NCBI GenBank assembly: GCA_951802425.1
Contig: OX637803.1
Span: 372,001 to 436,000 of the forward strand
Direction: 5' to 3'
Length of the DNA: 64,000 nucleotides
Source of the DNA: Clavaria fumosa
Taxonomy: Eukaryota > Basidiomycota > Agaricomycetes > Agaricales > Clavariaceae
A program made the position numbers and the translations under genes. Below, piece after piece: positions 35,388 through 46,890 of the stretch. Position 1 is the first letter of the stretch, and each line of letters starts with the position of its first letter. A model generated the notes under the pieces. That model saw nothing but the letters and a program-made list of their open reading frames with translations. It was not told the DNA's origin and did no database searches.

Positions 35388-36075
35388 TGGCCATTGCTGC
35401 TGCTGCTGCTGTTGATGTTGCTGCCACTGCCACTGTTGATGTTGCTGCTGCTAATGCTGCTGCCATTGCCATTGTTGCTGCTGCTGCTGCCACTGCTGTT
35501 GCTGCCACCACCACTGCCATTGTCAATGTTGCTGTTGCTGCTGCCACTGCCACCATCAATGTTGCTGCTGTTAACACTGCTGCTGTTGTTGCTGCCACCA
35601 CTGTTGCTACCACCACTGCTGTCATTGCTGTTGCTGCCACCCCTGCCACCACCATCATGTTGTTGTTGCTGCTGCTGCCATCATTGTTGTTGCTAGAGGA
35701 GAGAGAGAGGGAAAGGAAGAGGGAGGATAGAGGGAGGGAAAGGAAGAGAGAGAGGAGAGAGAGAAGTGCTGCCTCCCTCATGTAAACAAAAAATATGAAA
35801 AGAATATGAAAAAACAGGGAAAGGGTGCACCTGGTGGCCACTCACTGAGGGTGCCACTGCCACCATTGTTGTCACTGGAGAGGAAGAGGGAGATGGAGAG
35901 GGAGAAGGTGCTGCAACTGTTGCCATCATTGCTGGAGGAGAGAGAGGGAGAGGGTACTACCACCATCATCATCATCACTGGGAGAGAGAGAGGGTGAGGG
36001 TGAGGGTGCCATTGCCATTGTTGTTGTTGCTGGGGATGGGAGAATGGGAGGAGAGAGGGTGATGGGAGGCAGAGA
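35388..36075. repeat. Trinucleotide (GCT/GTT/GCC) array followed by GA-rich tract
   Basis: Positions 35,388-35,700 are imperfect GCT/GTT/CCA triplets, and 35,690-36,075 are GAGAGG-type purine repeats with CCACCATCATCAT interludes. All six frames appear open through parts of it because of the triplet periodicity. I do not regard these as genes. Confidence 0.8.
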
Positions 36076-37439
36076 GCACAACAAGTTCAACACAGAGCAT
36101 GTGATGACTTTTTGTACAGCCACAAGCTTACCAACCACTGACCCACAAATGTTCTTGCCCATTTCTCAGTTAATTCTCATGATTTTTTATATATAAGACA
36201 CTATTTGATCTGTAGATTAATGTGAATATGTCAGAAATAAATGAATTGATATTTTCTATACTAATTTACCAAAATAAATGGGTCTTGATTTAAATAATGA
36301 CATTTCATGTGATGGCTTGTGCAATCTTGATTCCCAAGGCTCTGAAAATAATAATGGAATGCTTCTGGGTTTATGTGACCTACATTTCATGCAAAGTTTT
36401 AAATTCTGTGCTGTTCCAAATTTGCTGAGTACTCTGTTCCTTCAGAATATTGCTGATGCAGTAGCATAGTTGGAACCATTATTAAAATAGTTCAGAAATG
36501 ATGCAAGTGAACTAATACAAATATTATACCATCAGTGTTTTGGCTTCAATAGCATGATTCAAGCTTCACTTTGGTAAGATGAAATGTTCCTATAATATAT
36601 TTGAGAAAATCCTTCAAGATAGATTTTCTTAATTGGCCTCATTGCTGAGATATGGCATGTACATGGGGCATATCTCAAGAATGAAGCAAAATTTAACAAA
36701 TTGAGCTTGAAGGATTTGCTTGAGCAATTATTTGGGAACACTTTTCACACTCAAAGCCTTTTTGTATCTGGTCTGTGGAAGACAGGGCACCAGGTAGTAG
36801 AACTGGGTAATTTGATAAACTTGTGGCTGTACTTGTGGCATGGCTTTTGTGTGGGAATTGCCAGTTCACAGACTTTCTGAAGGGTCAGAGTTTAAAATGA
36901 ACACAGTGCAGATTTGTTCCTGCACCCTCAATAAATGTGTATAAAATTAGTATAAGCCATCCTAATAGGCTCTTACATCCTATCAAAATTTGAAGACATC
37001 TGTTCATCAGTTGTTGAGAACCCACAGTGCTGTCATGGGTGAATGGTGCTGAGTTTGAAATTGCAAGAATTCTACACTTAAGATTGTTGTCTCCTGAAGC
37101 ATTGTAATAAAGTGGTTGGCTCCTCAAGGGGTGTGATAGACATCACATTAAAAAACAGCAGAGCAAGGTCTCTGGAGATACAGCCAACCTGCTGTAGTTA
37201 ATCTGGGAACTTTTAAATCCACCAGAACATGACTACAACATGCACAAATGCATGCTCCAACATTCCCACTCACTCCACCTCAGTTACCCTCATTACCTTT
37301 AATTACCCTTACTCACACCAACTCACCCTAATCCCACTCACCTCCACCCTCACCTATTCTCAAGAGTAAGAGGAACTGGCCCCACAAGAATGGATATCTT
37401 TGCATGCACAGAGCAAGCAATTTTCTATAAGAGATGTGC
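36076..37439. other. AT-rich, CpG-free sequence without recognisable content
   Basis: No frame here resembles a known protein. The stretch contains essentially no CG dinucleotide and is rich in TG and CA, as expected of old methylation-decayed repeat DNA. Confidence 0.5.
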
Positions 37440-38268
37440 TTCATGGCACTTAGCATTATGGCTCCTGACCAGTGCGGGGTAGCCTGTCCACTTGACCAGG
37501 TATTGTAATTTGCATCCACATTTCCAGCTTTTTAGTACTTCTTTAACATCATATTGCAAATGGTTGTCAATGAGCTCAGGTGGTGGATGTTTATCTGGGG
37601 TTTGATTTGGGAACTTTCCCTCCACATATGGGGTGAGTAGCACTTTGTTGAACACCAGATGAATTTTCCATGTTGCCAGTAAGTTCAATTGATATGCCAC
37701 CAGCCCCACCTTTTGCATTATTACAAAGGGGCCAACCCTTTTACCCACAAGTTTGTCTGATGGTCATTCTGTATTCAGGTTTGCTATGTCCAGCCATACT
37801 AGGTTCCCCTTCTTGTAGTCAAGCATTTTTTCATTTTTGTGTTTATCATATGCAGTTTTCATATATTGGGCTGCCTTTTCCATCACCCTTTTTGCATTTT
37901 CTCATGCCTTTTGTAGTTTTTTGGTGAAGTCAGAGGCTTCAGGTGCATGTGGAATGCTTGGCAAGGTGATGTCTCCCATTCAAGGGTGGTACCCATAGTT
38001 TAAATAAAAGGGGCTATGTTTTGTTGCAGAGCATTGCCAATTACTCAGGGCAAATTCTGCCATGGCTAGCCAGTCAGACCAATTGTTCCACATATGATTG
38101 TGGGTATATTTCAATTTCTTGGTTCATTCTTTCAGTCTGGCTGTCAGTCTGTGGGTGGTAAGTTGTGCTCAGGTTCCCCTTTATGCTGATTATTTTATAG
38201 AATTCTTCCATGAAGTTTGAAACAAATTGAGAGCCATGATCAGTGAGTGTTACTTTGGATAACACAGA
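37440..38268 (-). pseudogene. Gypsy-4: decayed integrase and chromodomain relic
   Basis: On the minus strand, 38,265-38,074 reads as an integrase core (TLTDHGSQFVSNF, then TDSQTERMNQE where families have TDGQTE). Positions 37,748-37,425 read as the integrase C-terminal part (VGPFVIMQKVGLVAYQL, LVFNKVLLTPY) and chromodomain (QYLVKWTGYPAL). The middle keeps the frame only with many stops. It belongs to a different gypsy lineage from gypsy-1 and -2. No LTRs were recognised. Confidence 0.75.
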
Positions 38269-38299
38269 TCATAACTAATCCAATGTCAATCATACCTCA

Positions 38300-39035
38300 A
38301 GAGCCAGGGTCCACAAAGTGACCTACTCCACAGCCTTCATATGTGCATTTAGCTTTGAATTTCTGCTGAAAATGAAAACCAGGCAGGCTGCAGATCACCA
38401 AGTTGCACTGCCTGCTGGTCTTACCAATGCAGCAGGTATAAGAAATATAATCCAATACACACAACTTGCCCTGGCTATCTCCCCCCTCATCCTCGTGCCT
38501 TGGAATGGTGCCACACAGTCCATCAACAAAGAGCAACTATTTTTGGTGAGTTAAGCTTTTATTATCCTTTTATGGGTTAATCATTAGCCCAGTTGGGACA
38601 GTCACTTGGTGGAAAGCCAAATTCACTACTGGCTATAGAGAAAATGATGTGGAAGACATTACTAAGATCATCATGTGGGATGGAGTACAAGGCTGAAGTT
38701 ATTGAACTTCATGAGATGGGAGTGGCACTTGAGTGCAAAGGAGACATATTACAATTACAGGATTGGTTTGTTACATGCGAGCATGTTCCACATTTATCCA
38801 GAGTTCATCTACTCACTTCTTTGGTTCAGGTGATATACCAGACATATTATTCCCCCAAATTTGACCTACACTTCTTCCTAATGAAGGGGAGATGCATGAG
38901 GAGGCACAGAGGCAGAGGAAGGCAGTGGAGGATGTGCAAGGGGAAGTGGAGAGAAGGTTTCAGGATCAAACCCAAGAAGGGATGGAGGAGATATAGGAGG
39001 GGGAAGAGGGAAATGAGGGGCAGACTGAGGAAGGA
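38300..39035 (+). other. Decayed open sequence, origin unknown
   Basis: Frames at 38,318-38,554 and 38,593-39,246 contain protein-like stretches (PLILVPWNGATQSINKEQLF, YKAEVIELHEMGVALEC) interrupted by stops. I cannot assign a family. It may be the N-terminal part of the KDZ relic downstream or an unrelated gene. Confidence 0.3.
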
Positions 39036-39038
39036 GCA

Positions 39039-39420
39039 GCACCTCAGGAAGCACAAGAGGCACAGGAGACACAGTGAGTTGGCATTCTCAAGGAGGATGC
39101 CATTTAATCACTCTTCTATAGAGACATGGACATTTCCTCTCCACCACCACAGGATGAGGAGCAGACCCAAAAAGAAGAGACACAGGAGATGTCAGTCTGC
39201 ATTTTCAGGGAGGATACAAGCTTACAAGCTAATCACACATCAATAGGGATGTGGACATTTTTCACCCACCACCACAAGATGATGGACAGACCCAAGAAGG
39301 GGCAGGGCCTCAGGAGACACAAGAGACACAGGAGACACAGTCAGTCTGCATTTTCAGGGAGGATACAAGTTAATCACACTCCAATAGGGATATGAACACT
39401 TTTCACCCACTGTCACAGGA
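39039..39420. repeat. Three tandem units of about 125 bp
   Basis: Each unit contains GAGACACAGTCAGTCTGCAT-like sequence, AGGGAGGATACAAG, TAATCACAC, a CAATAGGGATGTGGACATTT-like segment and CACCCACCACCACA, with substitutions between units. The units are approximately 39,039-39,178, 39,177-39,301 and 39,301-39,420. Confidence 0.65.
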
Positions 39421-39519
39421 AGAGAGTGTGCAAAAGGAATGGTTTATGCTTGGTATGTTCTCAATTTGTCTTCCTTGCATGTGAGAGCTAAGGGTAGCAA
39501 TCTGGGTCCCAAATTACCA

Positions 39520-39790
39520 ATAGCTCCAGCAGAGGAGTCACCAGCCACTCTAACACCAGTGGCCCCAATCACTCCAGCAACCCCAGCTGCTCTAGAGACT
39601 ACACCTCCAGCTACTCCAGTGACTCTGACAGCTCCACTGACTCCAGCAGCTCCAGCACCCCTGGGTACAACAGCACCTCCAGCAACTTCATCTGCTCCAA
39701 CCACTCCAGCCATTCCAGTGACCCCAGCAACTCCACCAAGTCCAGCAACTCCAGAGACTGTAATCTCCACACTAGTATCACCAACTCTGA
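39520..39790. repeat. Short-period minisatellite encoding Ala-Thr-Pro runs
   Basis: Imperfect 12-15-bp units of the CTCCAGCAACCCCAG type are found here. Translated on the plus strand they give Ala/Thr/Pro repeats followed by an acidic segment. This may be a linker of a decayed gene; CpG is absent. Confidence 0.6.
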
Positions 39791-40249
39791 GTGATGCTGC
39801 CCCTGTCATGGTAGCTTCTCAATGCCGTGGGGATATGACACTCCCTCTGCCCTCATCACCAACTTCAATGTCAAACTCCCCCTTGACAACATTATCTTCA
39901 TCCCCTGAGCCATCTCCTCAGAAATCACCTTCATTGCTCATAGCAGAACAAGGTCAGGACCAAGGTCTTGACAGTGAAATGGAAGTTGAGGATAATGGGG
40001 ATGGCAAGGGGGAGGCTGAAATGGAGGATGAGGATGGGTCAAGATGAGGTCTGTCACAAAGTGGAGAGTGAAAAGGAGAGTGAAGGGGAGAGTGGAGAGG
40101 AGGGTGAAGAGGAGGTTGAGGTTGAGGTTGAGGTTGAGGAGCCTTCACAGTCCAGGAACAATCTATTGTCATTGTGCACAGCTCAGGAATTTTCCAACAC
40201 CACATCAATTGGTGCACATGTCATGGTGCAGCACAAAAGCACATCCAAC

Positions 40250-41545
40250 TTCTTTGTGAAGGCTTGTTTCCTGCCACCACCACATCTCCAAAAACAGCCT
40301 TCACATTTCATGTCTTGGACCACTTCTATATGGACTCATCTGAGTAGCCATGTCCCCAGCTGCTTTGCAAGGTATAGCTTAAACTTCATCAAGGGTGCTG
40401 GTCAACAAGATGGGGAAATCTTGGAGACCTTGTGGGCAGAATTTAACAAGGTGTCCACAAGTGCAAGAACAATGAGCAAGGCTCACTGTGCAGAGGTTTA
40501 TGATGATCATATGTGTGACTCCAATTGGCAGAAGATTGTCAGCATCTGTATGTCCCAAACCCTTCTCAGCTCAGAAGTGTTGATTGATTTTATTCAGCAA
40601 TCACACTGCAGAAGAAACTAAAGGTTGCCCAAGCAGCCTCAATGAGACTAGAGATGCCTTTGAAAGTTTGACTGAGTCTGTTACAGCAGACCAGATAGAA
40701 GAATGGACAAGGCAGGAGGAGGCAGCCATGGTAAGCCAAGGAGATGCTCTTGACATCTATGATGTTCAAATGCAAAAGGGTATTTACCTTTAATCTAACA
40801 AGCTTTATTTCTAACACCATGCATTCTAACTTCTTGATGTAGCTCCAACTCAAGCTGAAATTCTGATCATGCTAAAGGGAAGAGGGCCAAGAGGTTTTCC
40901 CTCTGCCACCATCACCTGGCTCAATGAGGGTATCAGCATTCAACAAATCCAGTATGATAAATACTCTCCACATGCCTCAATACTAAAATGTTTCATAGAA
41001 ACACCCTATGATTAGACACAAGCTGTCTATCTAAGCATGCATCATCTGAAGAGTGGAATGCCATTCAGAAATGTTGAGAAAAGCTTGAAAAACAGATTCA
41101 TGCCTTTCACAACAGGCTGTCACTTTTAGGGGAAGGTCTGCAACAAATTAATGTTACCACAGATCCCACTGATGAGGATGGCAAGCAATCTGAGAGTCAC
41201 TGCAATGACAGTGATGTGGACAATGAAGAACCTGGGAAAATACTACCAGAGATGGTGGTAATCCAATTACCATCTTCCTTTGGGCCTGCCATATTGGAAA
41301 CCATGGGTCTCTCTGAAATCATGAAACAGGAGTTAGGGCTTTAGAAGGGTCAAGCAAATGACATATTGGAGGAGCTCTGACTTGTACTTGGGCACAAGGC
41401 TTTATTATTCTGCACAGAAGTAAGTCAAATTTGAGCTATAGAAAGCACTAACTCACAAAGAGAAAGGTCCGACATTCTCATGGGAGTAAGAACACAACAC
41501 AGGCATGGAAGAACATATGAAAACTTGAGGCTAAGGTCAAGGCAG
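40250..41545 (+). pseudogene. Decayed KDZ (Kyakuja-Dileera-Zisupton) transposase, central part
   Basis: Segments in the plus strand match the KDZ transposase signature: YSLNFIKGAGQQDGEILETL, then RTMSKAHCAEVYDDHMCDSN, and downstream QELGL-stop-KGQANDILEEL-stop-LVLGHKALLF near 41,325-41,410. The stops in that last block sit where Arg is usual and fit C-to-T changes. Frameshifts are also present. The element is dead; its ends were not found. Confidence 0.7.
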
Positions 41546-41554
41546 GCTCTCCTC

Positions 41555-41947
41555 TTATGGCAACTGCAGGATATGGAGTGCGTTGCAGGTGATTGACATG
41601 ATCTTGTTTCCCCTTCCTATACAAGACATTGGGGTGGGTATTGGGTGGAGCACCATCACCCTAAAGTGAATTGTTAACACTCTGCCATTCCTCATGATGA
41701 AACTAACCTTCTCTGCATATCTATTGAAGATATCACAGTGTATGCTGTCAAACCTGTAGTTCTTAGAAGATGACTTGCAGGGATGCATGCATTGTGGAGC
41801 CAGGACCTGAATAACTGCTTGCAGGTGGCTGAGATGACTTTCTAGCCAGCCAGAAGCATCACTGGCAACCAAATATAGTAACTGAGACTTGTGATCCTCA
41901 AGCCTAGATGCAGTCCTGTAAAGTAAGGACAAGTTAGAATGTGTCAA
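41555..41947 (-). other. Unrecognised minus-strand frame
   Basis: A 130-codon frame with ordinary composition (for example LVASDASGWLESHLSHLQAV) lies downstream of the gene fragment at 42,072-42,413 on the same strand. It could be a further part of that decayed gene. No family was recognised. Confidence 0.3.
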
Positions 41948-42071
41948 TGCATGTACACAATACTAGCCCTTTAATCATGGATGAAGGGACTTTGACATAG
42001 TCACCATCCTCCCTATGGCCACCATCATGCAGCTGGTTAAGCTAACACAGACATGAGAACTCCCAGTGTGA

Positions 42072-42413
42072 TCAGATGTGTAAATATAAAGGCACCAAAT
42101 CCTGGAAGTGATATTTGTTTTCTGCTACCTGAGCTCTTGAGGCTTTTCTTCTTTCTTCTGCAGTCCAGCCCTTCTGCATGCTTTTCTTAAAGGGGAGAGA
42201 AGGTGATTCCAGTTGGAGTGGGGTTGTAAATATCTCTGGCCACAGAGGGACAGGCATATCATTGGGGGGGAGAGCAGGCCAACTTCCAGAAGATTCTGAA
42301 GGTGAGGTCCAATCAGGAAATGTGAAGTCCATGACAGCCTTCCATATTGGATCCCTTGGAGGTAACTTGGAGGCACTGAATGTTTCTTTCTCTTCAACTT
42401 GGACAAAGTAGTA
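42072..42413 (-). pseudogene. 3' part of a decayed gene split by the pogo element
   Basis: The frame reads YFVQVEEKETFSASKLPPRD and on to KNKYHF-like residues. It continues, in the same frame, the fragment at 45,375-46,213 if the pogo element and one TA are removed. The SKLPPRDPIW block occurs, to my memory, in TE-associated proteins of Agaricomycetes, but I cannot name the family with certainty. Confidence 0.6.
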
Positions 42414-45374
42414 CAGTATAGGACCGGTCAATGACACAGCCAAAATGTATTTGTCTCACAACCAACATCCACACATTTTAACCACAAATTAAGACCTAGA
42501 GTACTTAGGTATGTATTGAAATATAGTGGATGTAGAATACCTAAGGAAAATATGGATGACAGCACACATTGCAGTGAAATTAGTTGAGTGTCCTCATGCT
42601 GCTTTTCCGGTTCAATGACACAGCTTTGTGACGGCCTCATCACACCATGTCACATTCATCGATAACAGTCGTTCTACTCCTCATCTTCACCATCTTCCTC
42701 TCCTGACTCCTCTGCTGGGGACTCATCAACCTCGCTGATGGTCTGGGGCACTCTGGGAACAACAGGCTTTCGTATTGCAGGTGCAAGTGGCCCTCTCTTG
42801 GGCTTCGTCCAACGAGGATGGCGCCTTTCAGCCTTTGCCAGAGCCTTCTCGATTTCCCATTTAGCGACTGCCTCTTGCCAGCGGTTCGTGATCTCCATGT
42901 TGGCTGCTATCCGCTCGTCACACTGATGCTTCCACTCTTTCATCAGTTCCACCCTCCTCTCCTTCACAACCACCCTTGCTGCCTTCTCCGAAGCCAACCG
43001 TTCTTGCTCTTCCTCGTGCTCTGCAACCCTCTGAATAAAGTCCTGATGAGTGAGTAGCCTTGGCATCCCATCCCCAACAAGCTTCCTGCTTTTCCCTTTT
43101 CCCTTTTGCTCCTTTGCAGCCAGCTGACTTCGGACAGTGCCACAATAGAGGTTCTGGAGCACGGCAACACCCTGCAGGCCTGCCACCACGCCTTTTTGAT
43201 ACATGGCCTGTGCGTCTGCATCACGAAGAGCTCTCTGGAGCTCCCATTCTTTGGAGGTCTTTGGCTCAAAGTCAAGAAGGTGCCGGTAACGAGGCTTGAT
43301 GGGTGAAATGAGAGCAGTCGTCATTGGGGGGAGTGCTGAGGTAGAGCGAACTGGAGATCTCGAGATAAGGAAGTCCATAGAAGTAGATTCCAAGGTATTA
43401 ATCGCAGATCGGACATTGGGTGCCACAATGATTGAGGCAGCACTTGGGTCGGTTGCTGGTGGGTCGTGTATTGTCTCGTTTTGGCTTTGCTCATCCTGCT
43501 CGCAGACTCTTCGGATGATTTCACATACTCGTTGAACCGGCAATGGTTGCGGAAGAGGCATATGTGCCTCATTTGATGTTTCCAGGCTGGTTGCCATCAT
43601 CTGGATCGTGACTACATCGCGATTGAGTGGAGAAACTCCAGTCTTTCGAAATGCAGCATGGATATTTTCGGAGGTGAATGCTTTCTGATGAGCCCTTCCA
43701 TAGACCTCGAGAAAATTGTCCTTTGTTATCCGCTGGCGTGTTTCCCGCTCAAACTTGTCTCGTTCTTGCGACCAATATGTTTTCAAGGGTCCAAAAATGG
43801 CTACGTCGAGCGCCTGGTAGACATGTGTGCTGTGTGCCGGATAGCACAGAACGTGGATCGTATGGGCATGGGCATATCCCAGAAATCCCCATGTGTAGTG
43901 CGAGTTGTGTCCATCGACAAGTAGAAGCCTTGAGGAGTGACCTGCTTTAGCCTGAGTTTGTTTATCAAATATCTTGATCCATTCGATCCCGATTTCACCG
44001 TCAGTCCAACCCTTCTTCGAATAGCCCAGGCTATGCAAATATGTCAGTAACCAATCCACCATCAACCTGCTTTCAACTCATGTTGCACCAAGTGTATTTG
44101 GCTGCTTCCACTTCACCTGATAGCCAGTTCCCTTGTACAGAACAGCAGGAGGGAGATCTGTGCCATCTGCGCATATAGTGGCCATTATTGTGATATTCTC
44201 TCGGTTTCCATCGCGTTGCTGATGCTGAACCTTTTTCCCTCTGCTGCCAATGACCCTCTCCCTCTGTCCTCCACCAGGCTGGATCCCCGTTTCATCAAAT
44301 CCATAAGTGTTCTCATCAAGGATTTTGTATTCAGTCTTTACATCTTCGAGCAGGTCAAAAAATGCTTTATGGGTTGTTGCATTGACTGCCCGTCCTCGTG
44401 CGGTATCTATAGGCCGTGACCAATAAGTGCTGAGACGGTCTGAGTATTTCTCCACAAAGCGATCAGTCCAGTTTTTGCCAACCCCACTTGCTGGGAATGC
44501 ATCCCCAAGTCGGGCACTACATATTTCATCCACATGCTCCTTCATCCGGCGGTGACTGAGTGGAAACCCACGATTTGCTGTCTCAGCTGCGTAGGAAATG
44601 ATGGCATCAACTTCGCCAGGTAACAGCCATCCCTTCTCTTCATTTGACCTGGCCTTCGATTTGCCACCTTCTGCCCAACGTCGGAGAGTCTGATGGTCAA
44701 GGTGGACTCTACAGTGAGTTTCCAAGTAGTGTTGGTCTGACACATATTCGCAGACTTTCCGTAGACCCATCTTTGTCCCACCTTCACCCTTTTCTTGCTC
44801 GGAGCGGTAAAGAGAGACTGCATGGGCCATAAGTTCATCATGCTTCTCCCGAACAAGTTGCTTTTTTTTGGTGTCAGATTTTGGTCTTCCAGGCATATTG
44901 CAGAGTACAGAAGTGCCCGAGGTTTCAGAGGTAGACAGAGAACGTTTTGCTGCCCTGCATTTTCATTAAGCGAATAGACTACATGTAGCTGTGACACCCT
45001 GGTGCGGCAGTTGTGCCTGGCCTTCCAGATATGTATTTCTCACTTCTCACTTCAGCCACAGCAGCTATCTGCCCCATTTTTTTGCTCATACTACTCCTAT
45101 GACATAGGGTATTTGTATGCCAGCCCAACTTTGAGCCCTGGAGTGACCTTTCAACAACTGTGGGAAGAGCAGTATTCATGAAGATACTACTCTGCAGACA
45201 CAAGACAAGTACCTCACTTTGGAGGGGCCAATAAATGTACATAGTAGAACAAAAACATGTGCTACAGTCATATCTAGGTTGTCCTAAAATTTGAAGCCAA
45301 ACCATTGAGAACTGAGCAACTTTCATTGAGGTGTGTCAGTGGCTGGGGTTGTGTCATTGACCAGTCCTATACTG
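42414..45374 (-). mobile_element. Pogo/Fot1-type DNA transposon, near complete
   Basis: The 2,961-bp element is flanked by TA on both sides (42,412-42,413 and 45,375-45,376). Terminal inverted repeats of about 28 bp are CAGTATAGGACCGGTCAATG at 42,414 and its complement ending at 45,374, with two mismatches, both transitions. It encodes one split DDD transposase. Its CpG content is normal while the sequence on both sides is CpG-depleted, so it arrived later than its host sequence decayed. Confidence 0.9.
42674..44896 (-). CDS. Pogo-family transposase (HTH, CENPB-type, DDE_1), probably one nonsense codon
   Basis: The first frame (44,896-44,078, 272 codons) has a psq-like HTH, a CENPB-type segment (NWTDRFVEKYSDRLSTYWSR) and the first catalytic Asp in YGFDETGI. 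The second frame (from about 44,030 to 42,674) has LLLVDGHNSHYT (second Asp) and HVYQALDVAIF (third Asp), followed by a long charged coiled coil and an acidic tail. Between them is an intron ending CATAG at 44,031-44,032 with a consensus CTGAC branch site. Its donor is unclear. The donor that keeps phase (about 44,066) gives a 36-nt intron and leaves a TGA at 44,078-44,080 in frame, possibly a CGA-to-TGA change. The transposase may therefore be inactive by a single mutation. Confidence 0.8.
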
Positions 45375-46213
45375 TATATCAGGATACATACTTTGTCTTG
45401 AAATTGTTGAAAAATCCCTCCATAAAGGAGAGGTTAGAAAAATCAAGAGAAGGCCACTTTAAGTTTACTAGAGCCTGAGACTTCCACATGGCCTGAACAT
45501 GTGGAATGATGCTGTGAGAAATGATATCCCTAAGATCCTGAGAGTACACTGCCATACTGTAAGATAGGTTTTACAGGTAGGACTGGTGTACATACTTCCA
45601 GGATTGCAAATCACATGGCTGAAACATGTGATAGTTGTATATATTGAATCTTTGACAAAGGTTGTCTTGAGATTCAGGTATGCAATGATGGGCAGCAAAT
45701 AAAGTGATCCTAAATAACTATTAATCATGACACTTTATCAGAGCAGTGTAGTATTAAGGCACCTGCAGAAGCAATAAGGACCAGTCTGGTGCCCTGATGG
45801 TGCCAGCAGGCAATTTTTGATCTGGACATTTGTGCTTCTGTAGCCAGCTCTTTGATGGTACAAGTTGACCTGTTTGAAGTTGCATAGATTGAAACTATCT
45901 TGAGACAACTATGTGGGACTCACTCTGAAACATAGATAGCCACTCTCATAAGTGCTATCATATGATAAAAGTGAAGCACTGCTGAAGCCTGCTCTAATTC
46001 CTGGCAAGTCCTTGCAAGCTGGTGGAAAGAGCAGTTGTCATTACTTAGAGACAATGAGAGGGTGTCTTGAATGCTTTTAGTCAGAAAATGTTCAAAATCC
46101 CCAGCTTCACACTGATTGATTGCAGCTAGCTTCAGTATCAAGTACTTTGCTTCCACCTCTGGTTCTGGTGGACTTCCATCTGTCTTCCAGACAGGTGTGG
46201 CTTCCTTCCTCAA
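45375..46213 (-). pseudogene. 5' part of the gene split by the pogo element
   Basis: Minus-strand frames at 46,213-45,920 (KYLILKLAAINQCEAGDFEH, then LEQASAVLHFYHMIALMR) and at about 45,530-45,377 (IIPHVQAMWKSQALVNLKW, then MEGFFNNFKTKY) belong to one decayed gene with stops between. The last codons run straight into the pogo terminal repeat. Probably TE-derived (I considered a Plavaka-like protein), but not certain. Confidence 0.55.
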
Positions 46214-46425
46214 TTTTCTGGCAGGCTTCTGCTTATCCTGAATATTACTTTTAAAGATCCTCTATAACAAAAAAGATTTCACCAACCACATCATAACCAT
46301 CCTCACTCACATGCTCCTGTTCCTGTTCTTGCTCCTCCTCCTCCTCCTGCTCCTCTTCCCCCTCCTGCTCCTCCTGCTCCTCCCCCTCCTGCCAGGTTAA
46401 AGCATACAGACAATGCAGGAATGCA

Positions 46426-46890
46426 ATGGAACAGTTAGGAGCAAGTGAGGATGACCTAAATTTTTACAAACCACTCCTGCAAGAACACCTGAAACTGAGT
46501 GGTGACATCATGCAGCCCAGTTGTTTCAGCCAGCAAACAGATTCATTGGCATGGTTTTGGAATATCAGCCCACAAACCTCTGAGGAGGCAAATGGTTGGA
46601 TGGATGAATGTATGTTGGCAGAGGCCACAGGAAAGCTTGTGCTGATTCATCAAAAGTCTACAGAGTTAATTGGCTGCGAAGCAAGGCTCAGTTTGACAGG
46701 TGGGAAGAAGAAATAAATTTGGTTAGATTTGAGATGGCATGCATTGCACTTTGGTTTGAACACCAAAAGTCAATCTGGGTTAGAAGAGCAGAAGAAAGTG
46801 AGGAGAAGGGACTAAAAGGTCATACATGCTATGCATGGAAGCATGTGGAGATGTGGAGCCACTTCCTGCAAGAACATGAACATTGAGTAG
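46426..46890 (+). pseudogene. Decayed KDZ transposase, C-terminal part
   Basis: The segments QEHLKLSGDIMQPSC, DSLAWFWNIS and WMDE join, after a frame change near 46,610, to YRVNWLRSKAQFDRWEEEIN and FEHQKSIWVRRAEE, and then HTCYAWKHVEMW. This is the recognisable end of KDZ-type transposases. It may be a separate copy from the one at 40,250-41,545, since the pogo-bearing gene lies between them on the other strand. Confidence 0.65.

Noticed and set aside
35352..35841. Long overlapping frames rich in Leu, Ala or Val on both strands
   Set aside because: Products of a GCT/GTT/GCC triplet array, open in several frames at once; no start context or splice support.
39039..39420. Repeat array considered as CRISPR-like
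   Set aside because: Three long diverged tandem units with no unique spacers, in a eukaryotic genome.
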